Shown: positions 53,284 to 62,800 of the stretch, one piece after another
Layout of the letters: each line of letters begins with the position of its first letter
Numbering within the stretch: the first letter of the stretch is position 1
Origin: an uncultured bacterium
Lineage (GTDB): Bacteria; Bacillota; Clostridia; Lachnospirales; Lachnospiraceae
Assembly (NCBI GenBank): GCA_947647735.1
Contig: CANSLJ010000006.1
Location: 1-64,000, forward strand
Reading direction: 5' to 3'
Length of the DNA stretch: 64,000 nucleotides
Made by a program: the position numbers and the translations under genes
The notes under the pieces: generated by a model
Seen by the model: the letters and a program-made list of their open reading frames with translations, nothing else
Databases searched by the model: none
What the model was told of the DNA's origin: nothing

Positions 53284-54279
53284 ATGACGACAGAAAAAAT
53301 AAGTTTTGCCCTTCCCGAGATTTCGGCGGAGCAATTCAGGAAGAAAATGGATAGAGAAGCTTTTGGCGGATATGACAGGGTGATATTGACCGGCACAGGA
53401 CAATGCTATACAGCTGCGCTTGCGGCAATACCGGCTTTTCATACATTATGCGGGAAAAATATAAGGGCATGCCATACTCTTGAGGTTTTAGATGAGGCAG
53501 AAAAAGAGTTGAAGGGATCATTGCTCATTATTTTAGCAGGCAATGAAGAATGCGGACAAGAGAAAGAATGTGTGGAATATGCCAATATGAACGGTGCGTT
53601 TACATTGGCGGTTACGACAAATATGGTTTCGGATGCTGCGAAATCATGCAGAAAAAAAATCTGTGTAGAAGAGATGGATTTGCAGCTATCAGATAAAAGA
53701 GCAGGAACTTATGGGGCCTTTATACAGATTTTGTTTTATCTGTCGTTGGAGATAGCGCAGGAGAAGGGAAGCATTACGAAAGAGACAGCATGCGGGTATG
53801 AACAGGAGATTCGATCATATATAAAGGAGATGAACCAATGGCTTGTCAGACAGAATGCGGATATATGTGAAACAGCAAAGCAGTGGAAGCACTTGAAAGA
53901 TTTTGAGAGTATAGGCCTGGGGGATGATCATATTTCGGCTGTTTTTTGTGGAAGCGAGATCATGCTTGAGCATAAATGCTTATGCAGTTGTGAAAATATA
54001 GAGGAATGGTGTCATCTTAATTTCTTTATTCGTGAAAATGAAAAGGTGGGAACGCTGATCTTTGCGGATGCTGCAAACGAGGGGATGATGAGGATTCAGG
54101 AAGCAGTATACGTGATAAACCGGATGAAGCGTCCCAGCGTACTATTCACGGACGAGGCTCCTGACAGGTTTGTTTCAGGGATGAAGATTTATCAGATCCC
54201 TGCACCGGCATATAGTTGGATGGCGCCGGCCGGAATGTTTGCGCCGGGAGTATTATTTGTTTATTATCTTGCAGCATAG
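53284..54279 (+). CDS. SIS domain protein A (first of a paralogous pair)
   Basis: A 331-residue double-SIS protein of the GlmS-isomerase/FrlB-like type. Its first SIS domain is degenerate: the usual GxGxSY loop reads TGTGQCY (36-42) and the Ser-rich phosphate loop is replaced by LAGNEECG. Its second domain keeps an EEWCH motif (E240, E241, W242, H244) in the position where related enzymes have their catalytic Glu/His. The partner gene downstream shows the opposite pattern. GGAGGGAGG precedes the ATG. The gene starts one base after the kinase stop. Probably one half of a heteromeric isomerase or deglycase. Confidence 0.8.
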   Translation: MTTEKISFALPEISAEQFRKKMDREAFGGYDRVILTGTGQCYTAALAAIPAFHTLCGKNIRACHTLEVLDEAEKELKGSLLIILAGNEECGQEKECVEYANMNGAFTLAVTTNMVSDAAKSCRKKICVEEMDLQLSDKRAGTYGAFIQILFYLSLEIAQEKGSITKETACGYEQEIRSYIKEMNQWLVRQNADICETAKQWKHLKDFESIGLGDDHISAVFCGSEIMLEHKCLCSCENIEEWCHLNFFIRENEKVGTLIFADAANEGMMRIQEAVYVINRMKRPSVLFTDEAPDRFVSGMKIYQIPAPAYSWMAPAGMFAPGVLFVYYLAA

Positions 54280-54299
54280 CAAAAAGGAGGATGTATAAA

Positions 54300-55475
54300 A
54301 TGGGAGAGAAAAAGATTTCCTCTGCGGTGAAGCAGTCTGTCAGCCTGGTGGAAATGGCAAGGCCGCTTATGAAAGAGCTGGATGAAACGATCGGACAGAT
54401 GTTTGATAGGATCGACATGAAGCGATTCAGGAAGATTTTATGTACCGGCTGCGGGGATTCTTATATTGCCGGGGTGGCGGCGAAACCGGTATTCGAACGA
54501 TATACGGATCTGGAGATGGAGGTACTGGCAGCAGAAGATGTATGTTTTCACTATCAGGATTCAGACAGAGCACCGGGAGAAACGCTTTGTATAGGGATCA
54601 GTATTTCAGGAAGAGTGGCTTCAACTGTTTCGGCAATGGAAGCGGCCAGAGCGAGAGGTGCATTTACGGTAGGACTGACAGAAAACCTGAAATCCCCACT
54701 GGCGGAGCATGTACAGTATGTGCTGAAGCATAACAGCCCGGAAAGGGATCTGGCACCGGGAGTTGCGACTTACTTCACGAGTACGATGGCTTTGATGCTG
54801 CTCGCGCTTAGATGGGCTGAACATACAGGGAAGCTGGAAACGGAGCAGGCGGAAAAACTCAGGGAGGGATTGGTTCTGCATTGTGAGAGCTATCGTCCTT
54901 GCATTGAGAGCCTTACTGCTCAGACAGAGGGGTTAAGCAACACATTTGTAAATTGTCGCAGATTTGAGTGTATCGGGACAAATCTGGATCATGCGACAGC
55001 ATGGTTTGCGCACGCCAAGATTTACGAGTCAATAGGCAGGCCCGGGATTTTTCAGAATCCGGTGGATTGGATGTGCCTGAACCGATATGCAGAGAGAAAG
55101 AATGAAACGGGGATAATAGTGTGCTTATCAAAAAATAACCGGGCGCGGGAGAGTTATCAAAAGTTGTTAAGGATGATTGATGAATTAGGGTACCCGACGA
55201 TCATTGTTACGGATATGGAATCGAAATTGTTTCCGGAGAGCTGCAATATAGTCACTGTTCCGGAACCGGAATATTCATGGATGGGAGCACTTATTCAGTT
55301 TATGCCGATCACATTGCTCTGTGGATATATGCAGAGTATTTTAGGGGAGGTAACGTTCCGTGGAATTACGCTCGGAATCTGGGGCGAGGATAGCCGTAAC
55401 CGGATATATGCGGATGTGAGCGGCCAGATTGAACATATGATGCGGCGGATTGCAGCATGTAAGGAGAAAAGCTGA
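54300..55475 (+). CDS. SIS domain protein B (second of a paralogous pair)
   Basis: A 391-residue double-SIS protein. The first domain is intact, with TGCGDSY (49-55) and the phosphate loop GISISGRVAST (99-109). In the second domain the EEWCH of its paralogue reads VDWMC (255-259), so the Glu and His are lost. The two proteins align without gaps through this region and end alike (PxPxYSWM...). The likely role is isomerisation or cleavage of a sugar-phosphate amine together with SIS protein A. AAGGAGG precedes the ATG. Confidence 0.83.
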   Translation: MGEKKISSAVKQSVSLVEMARPLMKELDETIGQMFDRIDMKRFRKILCTGCGDSYIAGVAAKPVFERYTDLEMEVLAAEDVCFHYQDSDRAPGETLCIGISISGRVASTVSAMEAARARGAFTVGLTENLKSPLAEHVQYVLKHNSPERDLAPGVATYFTSTMALMLLALRWAEHTGKLETEQAEKLREGLVLHCESYRPCIESLTAQTEGLSNTFVNCRRFECIGTNLDHATAWFAHAKIYESIGRPGIFQNPVDWMCLNRYAERKNETGIIVCLSKNNRARESYQKLLRMIDELGYPTIIVTDMESKLFPESCNIVTVPEPEYSWMGALIQFMPITLLCGYMQSILGEVTFRGITLGIWGEDSRNRIYADVSGQIEHMMRRIAACKEKS

Positions 55476-56287
55476 TGTCAGAACAGGGAGAGGCAAAGAA
55501 AAAACTGATCATAGGAGTGGTACATCTGCCGCCATTACCGGGAACGCCTTACTATCAGGAAGGCGATCTGGAGAAAGGGATAGAGAAAGCAAAGCGGTGT
55601 GTATCTGCGCTGCTGGAGGGAGGAGCAGGAGGATGCCTGCTTCAGCCGATAGATCGGGCATACCATGTCTGCGATGAGGCAGACTACGCAAGAGTATCCG
55701 CGATGACGGTGCTTGCGGGGGAAACGCGTAGGGTGGCGGGGAGCGGCTTTCAGGTAGGAATCCAGTTTTTATGGAACGGCGTGCGGCCTGCGCTGGCAAC
55801 GGCAAAGATCAGTGGTGCGGATTTTATCCGTTGCAGTGCGATCTGCGGAACTGTAACAACGCCATATGGGACGATAGAGGCAGATGCGGATCAGATCATG
55901 AGTTATCGCCGGAGGATAAATGCGCTTCAAATAAAGATCAGTTCGGAAGTGGCAGGATACCATGTGACGGGAGACCATACACGAAGAGAGGAACTTTTGA
56001 CAAGAGCCCGAAACATTGCGCTGGCAGGGGCGGATATGTTTGAAGTATACCACCCGGATCCGGAGATCAATGATCAACTGGTAAAAAATCTGAAGGAAGT
56101 CAGAAAAGATATCCCGGTTATATTAGGAGGAGGAACAAATATAGAAACGGTAAAACAAAGATTGAGATTTGCGGATGGGGCATATGTGGGAAGCTGCTTT
56201 GAGGATGGATTATGGGGAGGTGAAATGAAGACAGATCTGATAAAGCAGTATATGGAGAAAGTAAGAGAAGTGGAAGACATCGCATAG
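55475..56287 (+). CDS. BtpA/SgcQ family TIM-barrel protein
   Basis: A 270-residue protein of the BtpA family (SgcQ in E. coli), a TIM barrel with unknown reaction. The family start GVVHLPPLPG is at 14-23, and GGGTN plus DGAYVGSCFEDG near the C terminus resemble a phosphate-binding end. It shares one base with the previous stop, so it is translationally coupled to the SIS pair. In other genomes the family is found with sugar or nucleoside catabolic genes, so it may cleave the phosphorylated compound; that is inference. Confidence 0.85.
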   Translation: MSEQGEAKKKLIIGVVHLPPLPGTPYYQEGDLEKGIEKAKRCVSALLEGGAGGCLLQPIDRAYHVCDEADYARVSAMTVLAGETRRVAGSGFQVGIQFLWNGVRPALATAKISGADFIRCSAICGTVTTPYGTIEADADQIMSYRRRINALQIKISSEVAGYHVTGDHTRREELLTRARNIALAGADMFEVYHPDPEINDQLVKNLKEVRKDIPVILGGGTNIETVKQRLRFADGAYVGSCFEDGLWGGEMKTDLIKQYMEKVREVEDIA

Positions 56288-56349
56288 CCTGCAGGTGTCC
56301 GGCAGAAAACGATCAGTGATAAAAAGATAGCTTATAAAGGAGGAATAGC

Positions 56350-57519
56350 ATGAGAAAAACGAAAAAGTGGATTGGAGTTACTATGGCAGGTATACTGCTG
56401 CTGGGATTAGCTGCATGCGGCAGTGCGCCGGAGCAGAAGGAGGTACCAGAAGCGGGGAACGGGGAAACGAAGGAAGTGGAAAGTACAAAGCCTTATAAAG
56501 CGGCGATCCTGATGAACGGAAATCTGGGCGATAAATCTTTTTTAGATTCGGCAAATGCCGGTCTCACTCAGTTGAAGGAAGAGCTGGGAGAAGATGTGTT
56601 TGATTTTAAGGTGGAACAGATGGGCGGTACTGCTGCGGATGAAGAAAAATGGGAACCTACGCTTCTGGATTATTGTGACACGGGAGAGTATGATGTGATC
56701 ATTATGGGTTCCTGGCAGATGGCGGAGCCTCTGTCAAATGCCTGCAAGCAATATCCGGATCAGAAGTTTATATTTTATGATGAAGCGTTTGATTTTGAGG
56801 GGAATGGAAATCCTCAAAATATATATAATGTAATTTATAAACAAAATGAAGTATCGTATCTGGTGGGAGCCGCGGCGGCACTCATGACAACAGAGTCCTC
56901 TCTGGAGTATATAAATCCCGATGACCATGTTATCAGTTTTGTTGGCGGGATGGATAACATTATCATCAATGATTTCCTGGTAGGATATATTCAGGGGGCC
57001 AGGGATGTGGATCCGGAAATCGAAGTGGCGATCGCCTACGTGGGCAGTTATGTGGATTCCCCTAAATGTAAAGATCTTGCACTGGCTCAATACCAGAATG
57101 GTGCGGACGTAGGATTCACCTGTGCGGGAAGCGGAAGCCCGGGAATGATCGAAGCGGCGAATGAAGCAGGAAAATATGTGTTTGGCGTAGATTCGGACCA
57201 GGCATCCCTGTTTCCTGAATACGCAGGAAATATTCCTTCTTCAGCACTGAAGAATGTGGGAAATTCGCTGTATCGGGCTATAAAGCTGGATATGGAAGGA
57301 AATCTGGGATATGGGACAACAGAAGCTCTTGGATTTGAGGAAGGTGGAGTTGGAATAGTGAAGGATGCACATTATGAAGAGATGCTCCCGGAAGCGATCC
57401 GGGAGAAATTGCAGGAACTGGAAGATGCTATTATTTCCGGTGAGATCAGTGTAATGACATCCGAAAATATGACAACAGAAGAACTGGAAGAGCTGAAAGA
57501 ACAGGTAAAAGTAAAGTAA
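56350..57519 (+). CDS. BMP-family binding lipoprotein of the uncharacterised operon
   Basis: A 389-residue lipoprotein (lipobox LAAC, Cys23) of the BMP family, a divergent relative of the binding protein at 44534. The first motif is MNGNLGDKSFLDSANAGL rather than the usual DGSFNQS form, so the ligand is probably not an ordinary nucleoside. The C terminus is extended by a helical, acidic tail. AAAGGAGG precedes the ATG. It feeds the ATPase and two permeases downstream. Confidence 0.87.
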   Translation: MRKTKKWIGVTMAGILLLGLAACGSAPEQKEVPEAGNGETKEVESTKPYKAAILMNGNLGDKSFLDSANAGLTQLKEELGEDVFDFKVEQMGGTAADEEKWEPTLLDYCDTGEYDVIIMGSWQMAEPLSNACKQYPDQKFIFYDEAFDFEGNGNPQNIYNVIYKQNEVSYLVGAAAALMTTESSLEYINPDDHVISFVGGMDNIIINDFLVGYIQGARDVDPEIEVAIAYVGSYVDSPKCKDLALAQYQNGADVGFTCAGSGSPGMIEAANEAGKYVFGVDSDQASLFPEYAGNIPSSALKNVGNSLYRAIKLDMEGNLGYGTTEALGFEEGGVGIVKDAHYEEMLPEAIREKLQELEDAIISGEISVMTSENMTTEELEELKEQVKVK

Positions 57520-57524
57520 GGTAT

Positions 57525-57566
57525 GAAAGAAATCTACGGCTCACAAAGCGGCCGTAGATTTCTTTC
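57525..57566 (+). terminator. Hairpin after the second BMP binding-protein gene
   Basis: GAAAGAAATCTACGGC (57525-57540) pairs perfectly with GCCGTAGATTTCTTTC (57551-57566), a 16-bp stem with a 10-base loop. It is in the same position as the hairpins after the two other binding-protein genes. Confidence 0.75.
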
Positions 57567-57623
57567 ACTGAAAAATAAGCAGACAGGCAACACCGCGGCC
57601 TGAACTTATGGAAAGGAGAAAAA

Positions 57624-59174
57624 ATGGAAAATGATATTATTTTAAGCCTGGAACATATCATGAAAATTTATCTGAACGGAACTGTTGCGAACGAAGATGT
57701 ATCCTTTTCTTTGCGCCGCGGAGAAGTTCATGCGCTGCTTGGAGAAAATGGTGCCGGTAAAAGCACACTGATGAAGATTTTATACGGGATAGAGAATCCG
57801 ACAGAGGGAAAGATCATATTGAAAGGCCGGGAGACTACAATAAAAAACTCCAAGGAGGCGATCAGTATGGGGATTGGGATGGTACATCAGCACTTTATGC
57901 TGGTTCCTTCTTTGACAGCGGCCGAAAATATTGTTTTGGGGGCAGTACCAAAGAAATGGGGAATTTTCATTGATAAAAGGACGGCGGTAAAAGAGGCGGA
58001 AGAAATAGCTTCGACATATCATTTCAATATTAATGTAAATGAGAAGGTGAAGAATCTGTCTGTCGGATTAAAACAGAAGGTTGAAATATTAAAAGCCTTA
58101 TATCGGGGCGCGGAAATCCTGATCATGGATGAGCCTACGGCTGTGCTTACACCACAGGAAACGGATGAACTTTTTGTTCAGCTTGAAAAACTGAAAGAAA
58201 ATGGGCATACTATAATTTTTATATCTCATAAACTTGATGAAATTAAACAGATATGTGACCGTGCCACGATCATGAGGCGCGGACGCAGTATGGGAACTTA
58301 TGAGGTCAGTAAAATCAGTGTGGAGGAGATGTCGAGGCTCATGGTGGGAAGCGAGCTGCACACTGAGCTGAAGAAAAGTGATGATGCCTTGGGAGAAGTT
58401 AAAGTACGAGTCAGGGATCTGCAGGCCTGCGATCCGCTGGGAGTACATAAGATACAGGGGATAGGTTTTGATGTAAAAGGCGGTGAAATTTTAGGGATAG
58501 CCGGAGTGGAGGGGAACGGGCAGGCAGAGGTTGTAGAGATTTTGACAGGATTATATAAAAATTATACGGGACAGGTAGAGATCAGCGGGCAGGATACAGC
58601 GCCGCTTTCCGTAAAGCAGATCAGAAAACTTCGTTTGTCACACATACCGGAGGACCGTATGCAAAGCGGCTGTGCTCCGTCGCTCAGTATCCTGGACAAT
58701 CTTTTTTCCAACCAGTATGATGGCAGCGAATATTCCGGGAAATATATGTTGAATCGAGAAAGAATGGAGAGCCGGGCGGAAGAGCTGAGGGAGGAATACC
58801 TTATAAAATGTGAATCCTGCAGGCAGAATGTCGGGATGCTTTCCGGAGGAAATATTCAAAAGGTGATCGCGGCAAGAGAACTGTCAACAGAACCGGTTAT
58901 CATTGTTGCAAACCAACCGACCAGAGGAGTGGACATAGGCGCGTCCCAGTTTATCCGGAAAAGGCTTATAGATTATCGCAATAAAGGGGCGGCAGTCATA
59001 CTGGTATCTGCAGATCTGTCAGAATTATTGAGCCTGAGCGATCGGATCGCAGTAATGTACAAAGGAAAGATCACAGGAATGTTTTCGGAAACAGAAGGAT
59101 TAAAAGAAGAAGTGATCGGTCAGTATATGCTCGGAATACTACATCAGAAAGAAGCAGGCGGGGTAGAATCATGA
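57624..59174 (+). CDS. ABC transporter ATP-binding protein (second BMP-type importer)
   Basis: A 516-residue tandem ATPase. First domain Walker A GENGAGKST with signature SVGLKQKVEILK and Walker B ILIMDEP; second domain has the degenerate GIAGVEGNGQAEVVE loop and LSGGNIQKVIAAREL. AAAGGAG precedes the ATG. It overlaps the next permease gene by four bases. Confidence 0.92.
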   Translation: MENDIILSLEHIMKIYLNGTVANEDVSFSLRRGEVHALLGENGAGKSTLMKILYGIENPTEGKIILKGRETTIKNSKEAISMGIGMVHQHFMLVPSLTAAENIVLGAVPKKWGIFIDKRTAVKEAEEIASTYHFNINVNEKVKNLSVGLKQKVEILKALYRGAEILIMDEPTAVLTPQETDELFVQLEKLKENGHTIIFISHKLDEIKQICDRATIMRRGRSMGTYEVSKISVEEMSRLMVGSELHTELKKSDDALGEVKVRVRDLQACDPLGVHKIQGIGFDVKGGEILGIAGVEGNGQAEVVEILTGLYKNYTGQVEISGQDTAPLSVKQIRKLRLSHIPEDRMQSGCAPSLSILDNLFSNQYDGSEYSGKYMLNRERMESRAEELREEYLIKCESCRQNVGMLSGGNIQKVIAARELSTEPVIIVANQPTRGVDIGASQFIRKRLIDYRNKGAAVILVSADLSELLSLSDRIAVMYKGKITGMFSETEGLKEEVIGQYMLGILHQKEAGGVES

Positions 59175-60238
59175 TAAATACTAAAAATTTTACTGTGTTT
59201 CGGAGAGTGTTTTCCGTATTTATAGCATTGTTATGCTCTTTCGTTATCATTTTTTTAGTGAGTGAAGAGCCGGTTTTTGCGATTGTACAGTTAGTGACAG
59301 GACCGCTGCGCAGTGTCAGAAATATGTCAAATGTCATAGAAACTATGATACCGCTTATTTTCACCGGTACAGGAGTTTGTATCATGTTCTCGGCAAACCA
59401 GATGAATCTCGCCTGTGAAGGAAGCTTTCATCTGGGAGGATTGGTTGCTGCAATGTGTGCTATTATGTTGGGACTTCCACCGTTTATCAGCCCTGTTATA
59501 GCGGTTGCGGCAGCAGGGATCTGCGGGGCTTTCTATACGTCGATCCCTGCGGTATTAAAGATAAAGACCGGAGCTACAGAACTGGTTTCATCTCTGATGC
59601 TGAACTATATTTCTTTATGGCTGGCGACTTACCTTATGATGCGGTTTATCAGAGATCCGGGAGTAGGGGCCGCTTCTCTGCCGATTCCTGATTCAGCCGC
59701 TCTCCATGCACTGATCAGTGGAACGAGAATTCATATCGGGGTAATCGTGGCGATCGGTGCGGCAGTATTGGGAGAACTGTTTTTATATCGCACAAAAGCC
59801 GGTTACGAGATCAGGCTCGTGGGAGAAAATGAAGCTTTTGCACGTTATTCCGGAATCAATGTAGTTAAGGTTATTTTTCTTTCGCAGCTTATCGGTGGTC
59901 TGATCGCCGGAATCGGAGGAGGAATTGAAATACTGGGTCCTATTTACAGCCGCTTTTCATGGACGAGCCTTTTGGGGTATGGATGGGACGCCGTTATCAT
60001 TTGCACACTGGTAAAAAAGAAACCGCTCTATACGATACCGGCAGCCCTTTTTCTGGCTTATCTGCGAACCGGGGCGTCTATTATGGCACGTACGACAGAT
60101 GTCACGCTGGAAATAGTTCAGATCACACAGGGCATCATTATTATGCTTGCCGTGGCGGAGAAATTTCTGGAAGGGTACAGGATGAAGCTTGTGGAGAAAG
60201 AGGCCAAAGACAACCTGAAAAAGGGGGAGGTGTTATAA
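59171..60238 (+). CDS. ABC transporter permease 1 (second BMP-type importer)
   Basis: A 355-residue BPD_transp_2 permease with about 8 membrane segments; the family stretch MFSANQMNLACEGSFHLGGL corresponds to the fold's conserved loop. Coupled to the ATPase gene by ATGA. Forms a pair with the next permease. Confidence 0.9.
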   Translation: MINTKNFTVFRRVFSVFIALLCSFVIIFLVSEEPVFAIVQLVTGPLRSVRNMSNVIETMIPLIFTGTGVCIMFSANQMNLACEGSFHLGGLVAAMCAIMLGLPPFISPVIAVAAAGICGAFYTSIPAVLKIKTGATELVSSLMLNYISLWLATYLMMRFIRDPGVGAASLPIPDSAALHALISGTRIHIGVIVAIGAAVLGELFLYRTKAGYEIRLVGENEAFARYSGINVVKVIFLSQLIGGLIAGIGGGIEILGPIYSRFSWTSLLGYGWDAVIICTLVKKKPLYTIPAALFLAYLRTGASIMARTTDVTLEIVQITQGIIIMLAVAEKFLEGYRMKLVEKEAKDNLKKGEVL

Positions 60239-61153
60239 ATGCTGGAAGCAATTTTTTCTTTTGATTTTTTATATGCGCTTCTCAGGGCGGCAACGCCGAT
60301 CTTGTTTGCGGCTCTGGCATCGACTGTGTCGGAGAAGGCCGGGATCACCAATATGGCTTTAGAAGGGATGCTTCTTTTTTCTGCACTGTTTGGAGTGATC
60401 TTTACAGGAATGTCAGGCAGTTTTATAACGGGGCTTTTTTGTACGGTTCTGGCAGGCGGTGTGATCGGTTTTTTGATGGCTGTTCTTATTTTGAATCTGC
60501 GCACGGATGAGATTTTGGCGGCGATCGCGATTAATCTTATCGCAACAGGAGGAACCGTATTATTGCTGTTTGCTGTTTCGGGTGACAGAGGATCTTCTGC
60601 GTCTATAGCCAGTATAGCGGCTCCGAAACTTGAGATTTTCCTCCTTAGGGATATTCCGGTGGTGGGAGAGATATTAAGCGGACAGAATGCACTTACGTAT
60701 CTTGCGATATTTATGGTTTTTGCGATCCATATGCTTCTTTATAAAACTCCCCTGGGATTAAATATCAGGGCGGTGGGTGAGAATAAGCATGCGGCGGAAT
60801 CTGTGGGAATTCCGGTCAGGAGGGTGCAGTATACAGCGCTGATCCTGAGTGGAATGCTGACAAGTTTTGGAGGCTTTTTTCTGTCAGGCGGTTACATGAA
60901 TATGTTTACAAGAGATATGTCGGCGGGAAGAGGATTTATCGGGCTTGCCGCGAGCGTGATGGGAGGGAATACTCCATTGGGCAGCTTTGCTATTTCACTT
61001 TTGTTTGGCACAGCTTCTGCGGCGGCTAATGTTTTGCAGATCACTACATTCCCGATGGAACTGATTCAGATGATTCCGTATATAACAACGATCGCGGGAT
61101 TGGGTTTTTACAGTTATTCACAGAAAAAACGATTACAGAAGAACAGTAAGTAA
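60239..61153 (+). CDS. ABC transporter permease 2 (second BMP-type importer)
   Basis: A 304-residue permease beginning directly after the previous stop. The motif STVSEKAGITNMALEGMLLFSALFG matches the family's SERxGVxNIGxEG loop (shown in part). It is the last gene of the uncharacterised operon, closed by a terminator shared with the convergent pncB gene. Confidence 0.9.
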   Translation: MLEAIFSFDFLYALLRAATPILFAALASTVSEKAGITNMALEGMLLFSALFGVIFTGMSGSFITGLFCTVLAGGVIGFLMAVLILNLRTDEILAAIAINLIATGGTVLLLFAVSGDRGSSASIASIAAPKLEIFLLRDIPVVGEILSGQNALTYLAIFMVFAIHMLLYKTPLGLNIRAVGENKHAAESVGIPVRRVQYTALILSGMLTSFGGFFLSGGYMNMFTRDMSAGRGFIGLAASVMGGNTPLGSFAISLLFGTASAAANVLQITTFPMELIQMIPYITTIAGLGFYSYSQKKRLQKNSK

Positions 61154-61158
61154 AATAA

Positions 61159-61207
61159 AAATCCCTTTCAGGGGCAGGTTTGAAAAAACTGCATCCGAAA
61201 GGGATTT
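61159..61207. terminator. Bidirectional terminator
   Basis: AAATCCCTTTC (61159-61169) pairs with GAAAGGGATTT (61197-61207); an inner GCAG/CTGC pairing extends it. It serves the transporter operon and the convergent pncB. Confidence 0.8.
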
Positions 61208-61222
61208 AAATATTGTGGATTT

Positions 61223-62677
61223 TTATTCTTTACTCATCCTATCCAACAATTCGATCTTAATATTATAAAGTTTACTGGAAAGATCCACATAGACTTCCTG
61301 CGGGTTGATCAGCCTTCTTGTCTCATCCCAGAGAGTGGAAAGCTCCTGCTGGCAGTAATCCCGGATATCCATTACCTTAGGCGATTCGTAAACGCATTTT
61401 CCGTCGATAAAAACAGGCTTCAGAAGTTCTCTCATGGTATAGGTGCCGGGTTTTAATTTTGTCTTCTTCCAGGGCTCCAGCGGATCAAACAGGAGCAGGG
61501 ATTCCTCCTCGGAGAAGGCCTCGTCCACAAGGCAGATCAGATCAGCCTTGATCTTACCGGTTTCTTTGTCATAGATCCTGTAGATGGTTTTATTTCCGGG
61601 GTTTGTCACTTTTTCGGAGTTTTCGGATAATTTGATCTTCGGGATGAATTTCCCGTCCTCCCCCATAATGGCTGCCAGTTTATAGACACCGCCGAAGGCC
61701 GGCCAGTCTTTGCTGGTGATCAGGTTTGTGCCGACGCCCCAGGAAGTGATGGCAGCACCCTGTACTTTCAGAGAGTCGATTAGATATTCATCCAGATCGT
61801 TGGAAGCGGAGATCACCGCATCGGGGAAGCCTGCCTCATCCAGCATCTTCCGGGCCTTTTTGGAAAGATAGGCAAGGTCTCCGCTGTCTAACCGGATGCC
61901 GTAATAGCTGAGTTCCACACCGGCATCTCTCATCTCCTGAAATACGCGGATCGCATTGGGAACGCCGGACTGCAGTGTATCATAGGTATCCACCAGCAGG
62001 ATGCAGGCGGAAGGGTACATTTCCGCGTAGGTTTTAAATGCGGTATATTCATCCGGAAAACTCATGATCCAGCTGTGCGCATGAGTGCCTTTTACAGGGA
62101 CATCGAAAAGCTGCCCGCAGAGCACGTTGGAAGTGCCGATACAGCCTCCGATGACAGCGGCTCTTGCGCCATAGGTGCCGGCATCCGGTCCCTGCGCTCT
62201 GCGCAGTCCGAATTCCATAATGCCATCGCCCCTTGCCGCCCAGCACACACGGGATGCCTTTGTGGCGATCAGAGACTGATGGTTGATGATATTTAAAATG
62301 GCAGTTTCCACAAGCTGTGCTTCCATGATCGGCGCGATAACTTTCACAAGAGGCTCTCTCGGGAAAATGACAGTTCCTTCGGGAATCGCATAGATGCTGC
62401 CGGAAAAACGGAAATTTGCCAGATAATCCAGAAAATCTTTATCAAAAATATTCAGGCTTGAGAGATACTCAATATCCTGCGGCGCGAAATGCAGTTCCTT
62501 AATATAACTGATGAGCTGTTCCAGCCCTGCCGAGATCGCATAGCCGCCGCCGTTTGGATTACTGCGGTAAAAAGCATCAAAAATAACTGTCTCATTTCTG
62601 TCCATGTTGCGGAAATATCCCTGCATCATGGTGAGTTCATACAGATCTGTGAGCAGAGTTAAATTCTGTCTGTCCAT
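61223..62677 (-). CDS. pncB: Nicotinate phosphoribosyltransferase
   Basis: A 484-residue enzyme making nicotinate mononucleotide from nicotinate and PRPP in NAD salvage. Motifs include FDAFYRSNPNGGGYAISAGL, FGLRRAQGPDAGTYGARAAV with the following IGGCIGTSNV, and GVGTNLITSKDWPAFGGVYK. AGGAGG precedes the ATG. It stands alone, with a palindrome in its 5' region. Confidence 0.94.
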   Translation of the reverse strand: MDRQNLTLLTDLYELTMMQGYFRNMDRNETVIFDAFYRSNPNGGGYAISAGLEQLISYIKELHFAPQDIEYLSSLNIFDKDFLDYLANFRFSGSIYAIPEGTVIFPREPLVKVIAPIMEAQLVETAILNIINHQSLIATKASRVCWAARGDGIMEFGLRRAQGPDAGTYGARAAVIGGCIGTSNVLCGQLFDVPVKGTHAHSWIMSFPDEYTAFKTYAEMYPSACILLVDTYDTLQSGVPNAIRVFQEMRDAGVELSYYGIRLDSGDLAYLSKKARKMLDEAGFPDAVISASNDLDEYLIDSLKVQGAAITSWGVGTNLITSKDWPAFGGVYKLAAIMGEDGKFIPKIKLSENSEKVTNPGNKTIYRIYDKETGKIKADLICLVDEAFSEEESLLLFDPLEPWKKTKLKPGTYTMRELLKPVFIDGKCVYESPKVMDIRDYCQQELSTLWDETRRLINPQEVYVDLSSKLYNIKIELLDRMSKE

Positions 62678-62696
62678 AATTACCCTCCTTCTGGGT

Positions 62697-62709
62697 GGAT
62701 TGTCAATCC
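62697..62709. promoter_or_regulatory. Palindrome just upstream of pncB
   Basis: GGATTG-T-CAATCC is a perfect 13-base palindrome 20 bases before the start codon. It could be an operator for NAD-salvage control; no named site is matched. Confidence 0.35.
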
Positions 62710-62800
62710 TAAATCGTTCTCATTTTACACCCGTACTATTAAAAAAACAAGAGAATATTATTTTCCGGAGGCAATCGCTATAGGTAAAGTCCAGCAGTCG

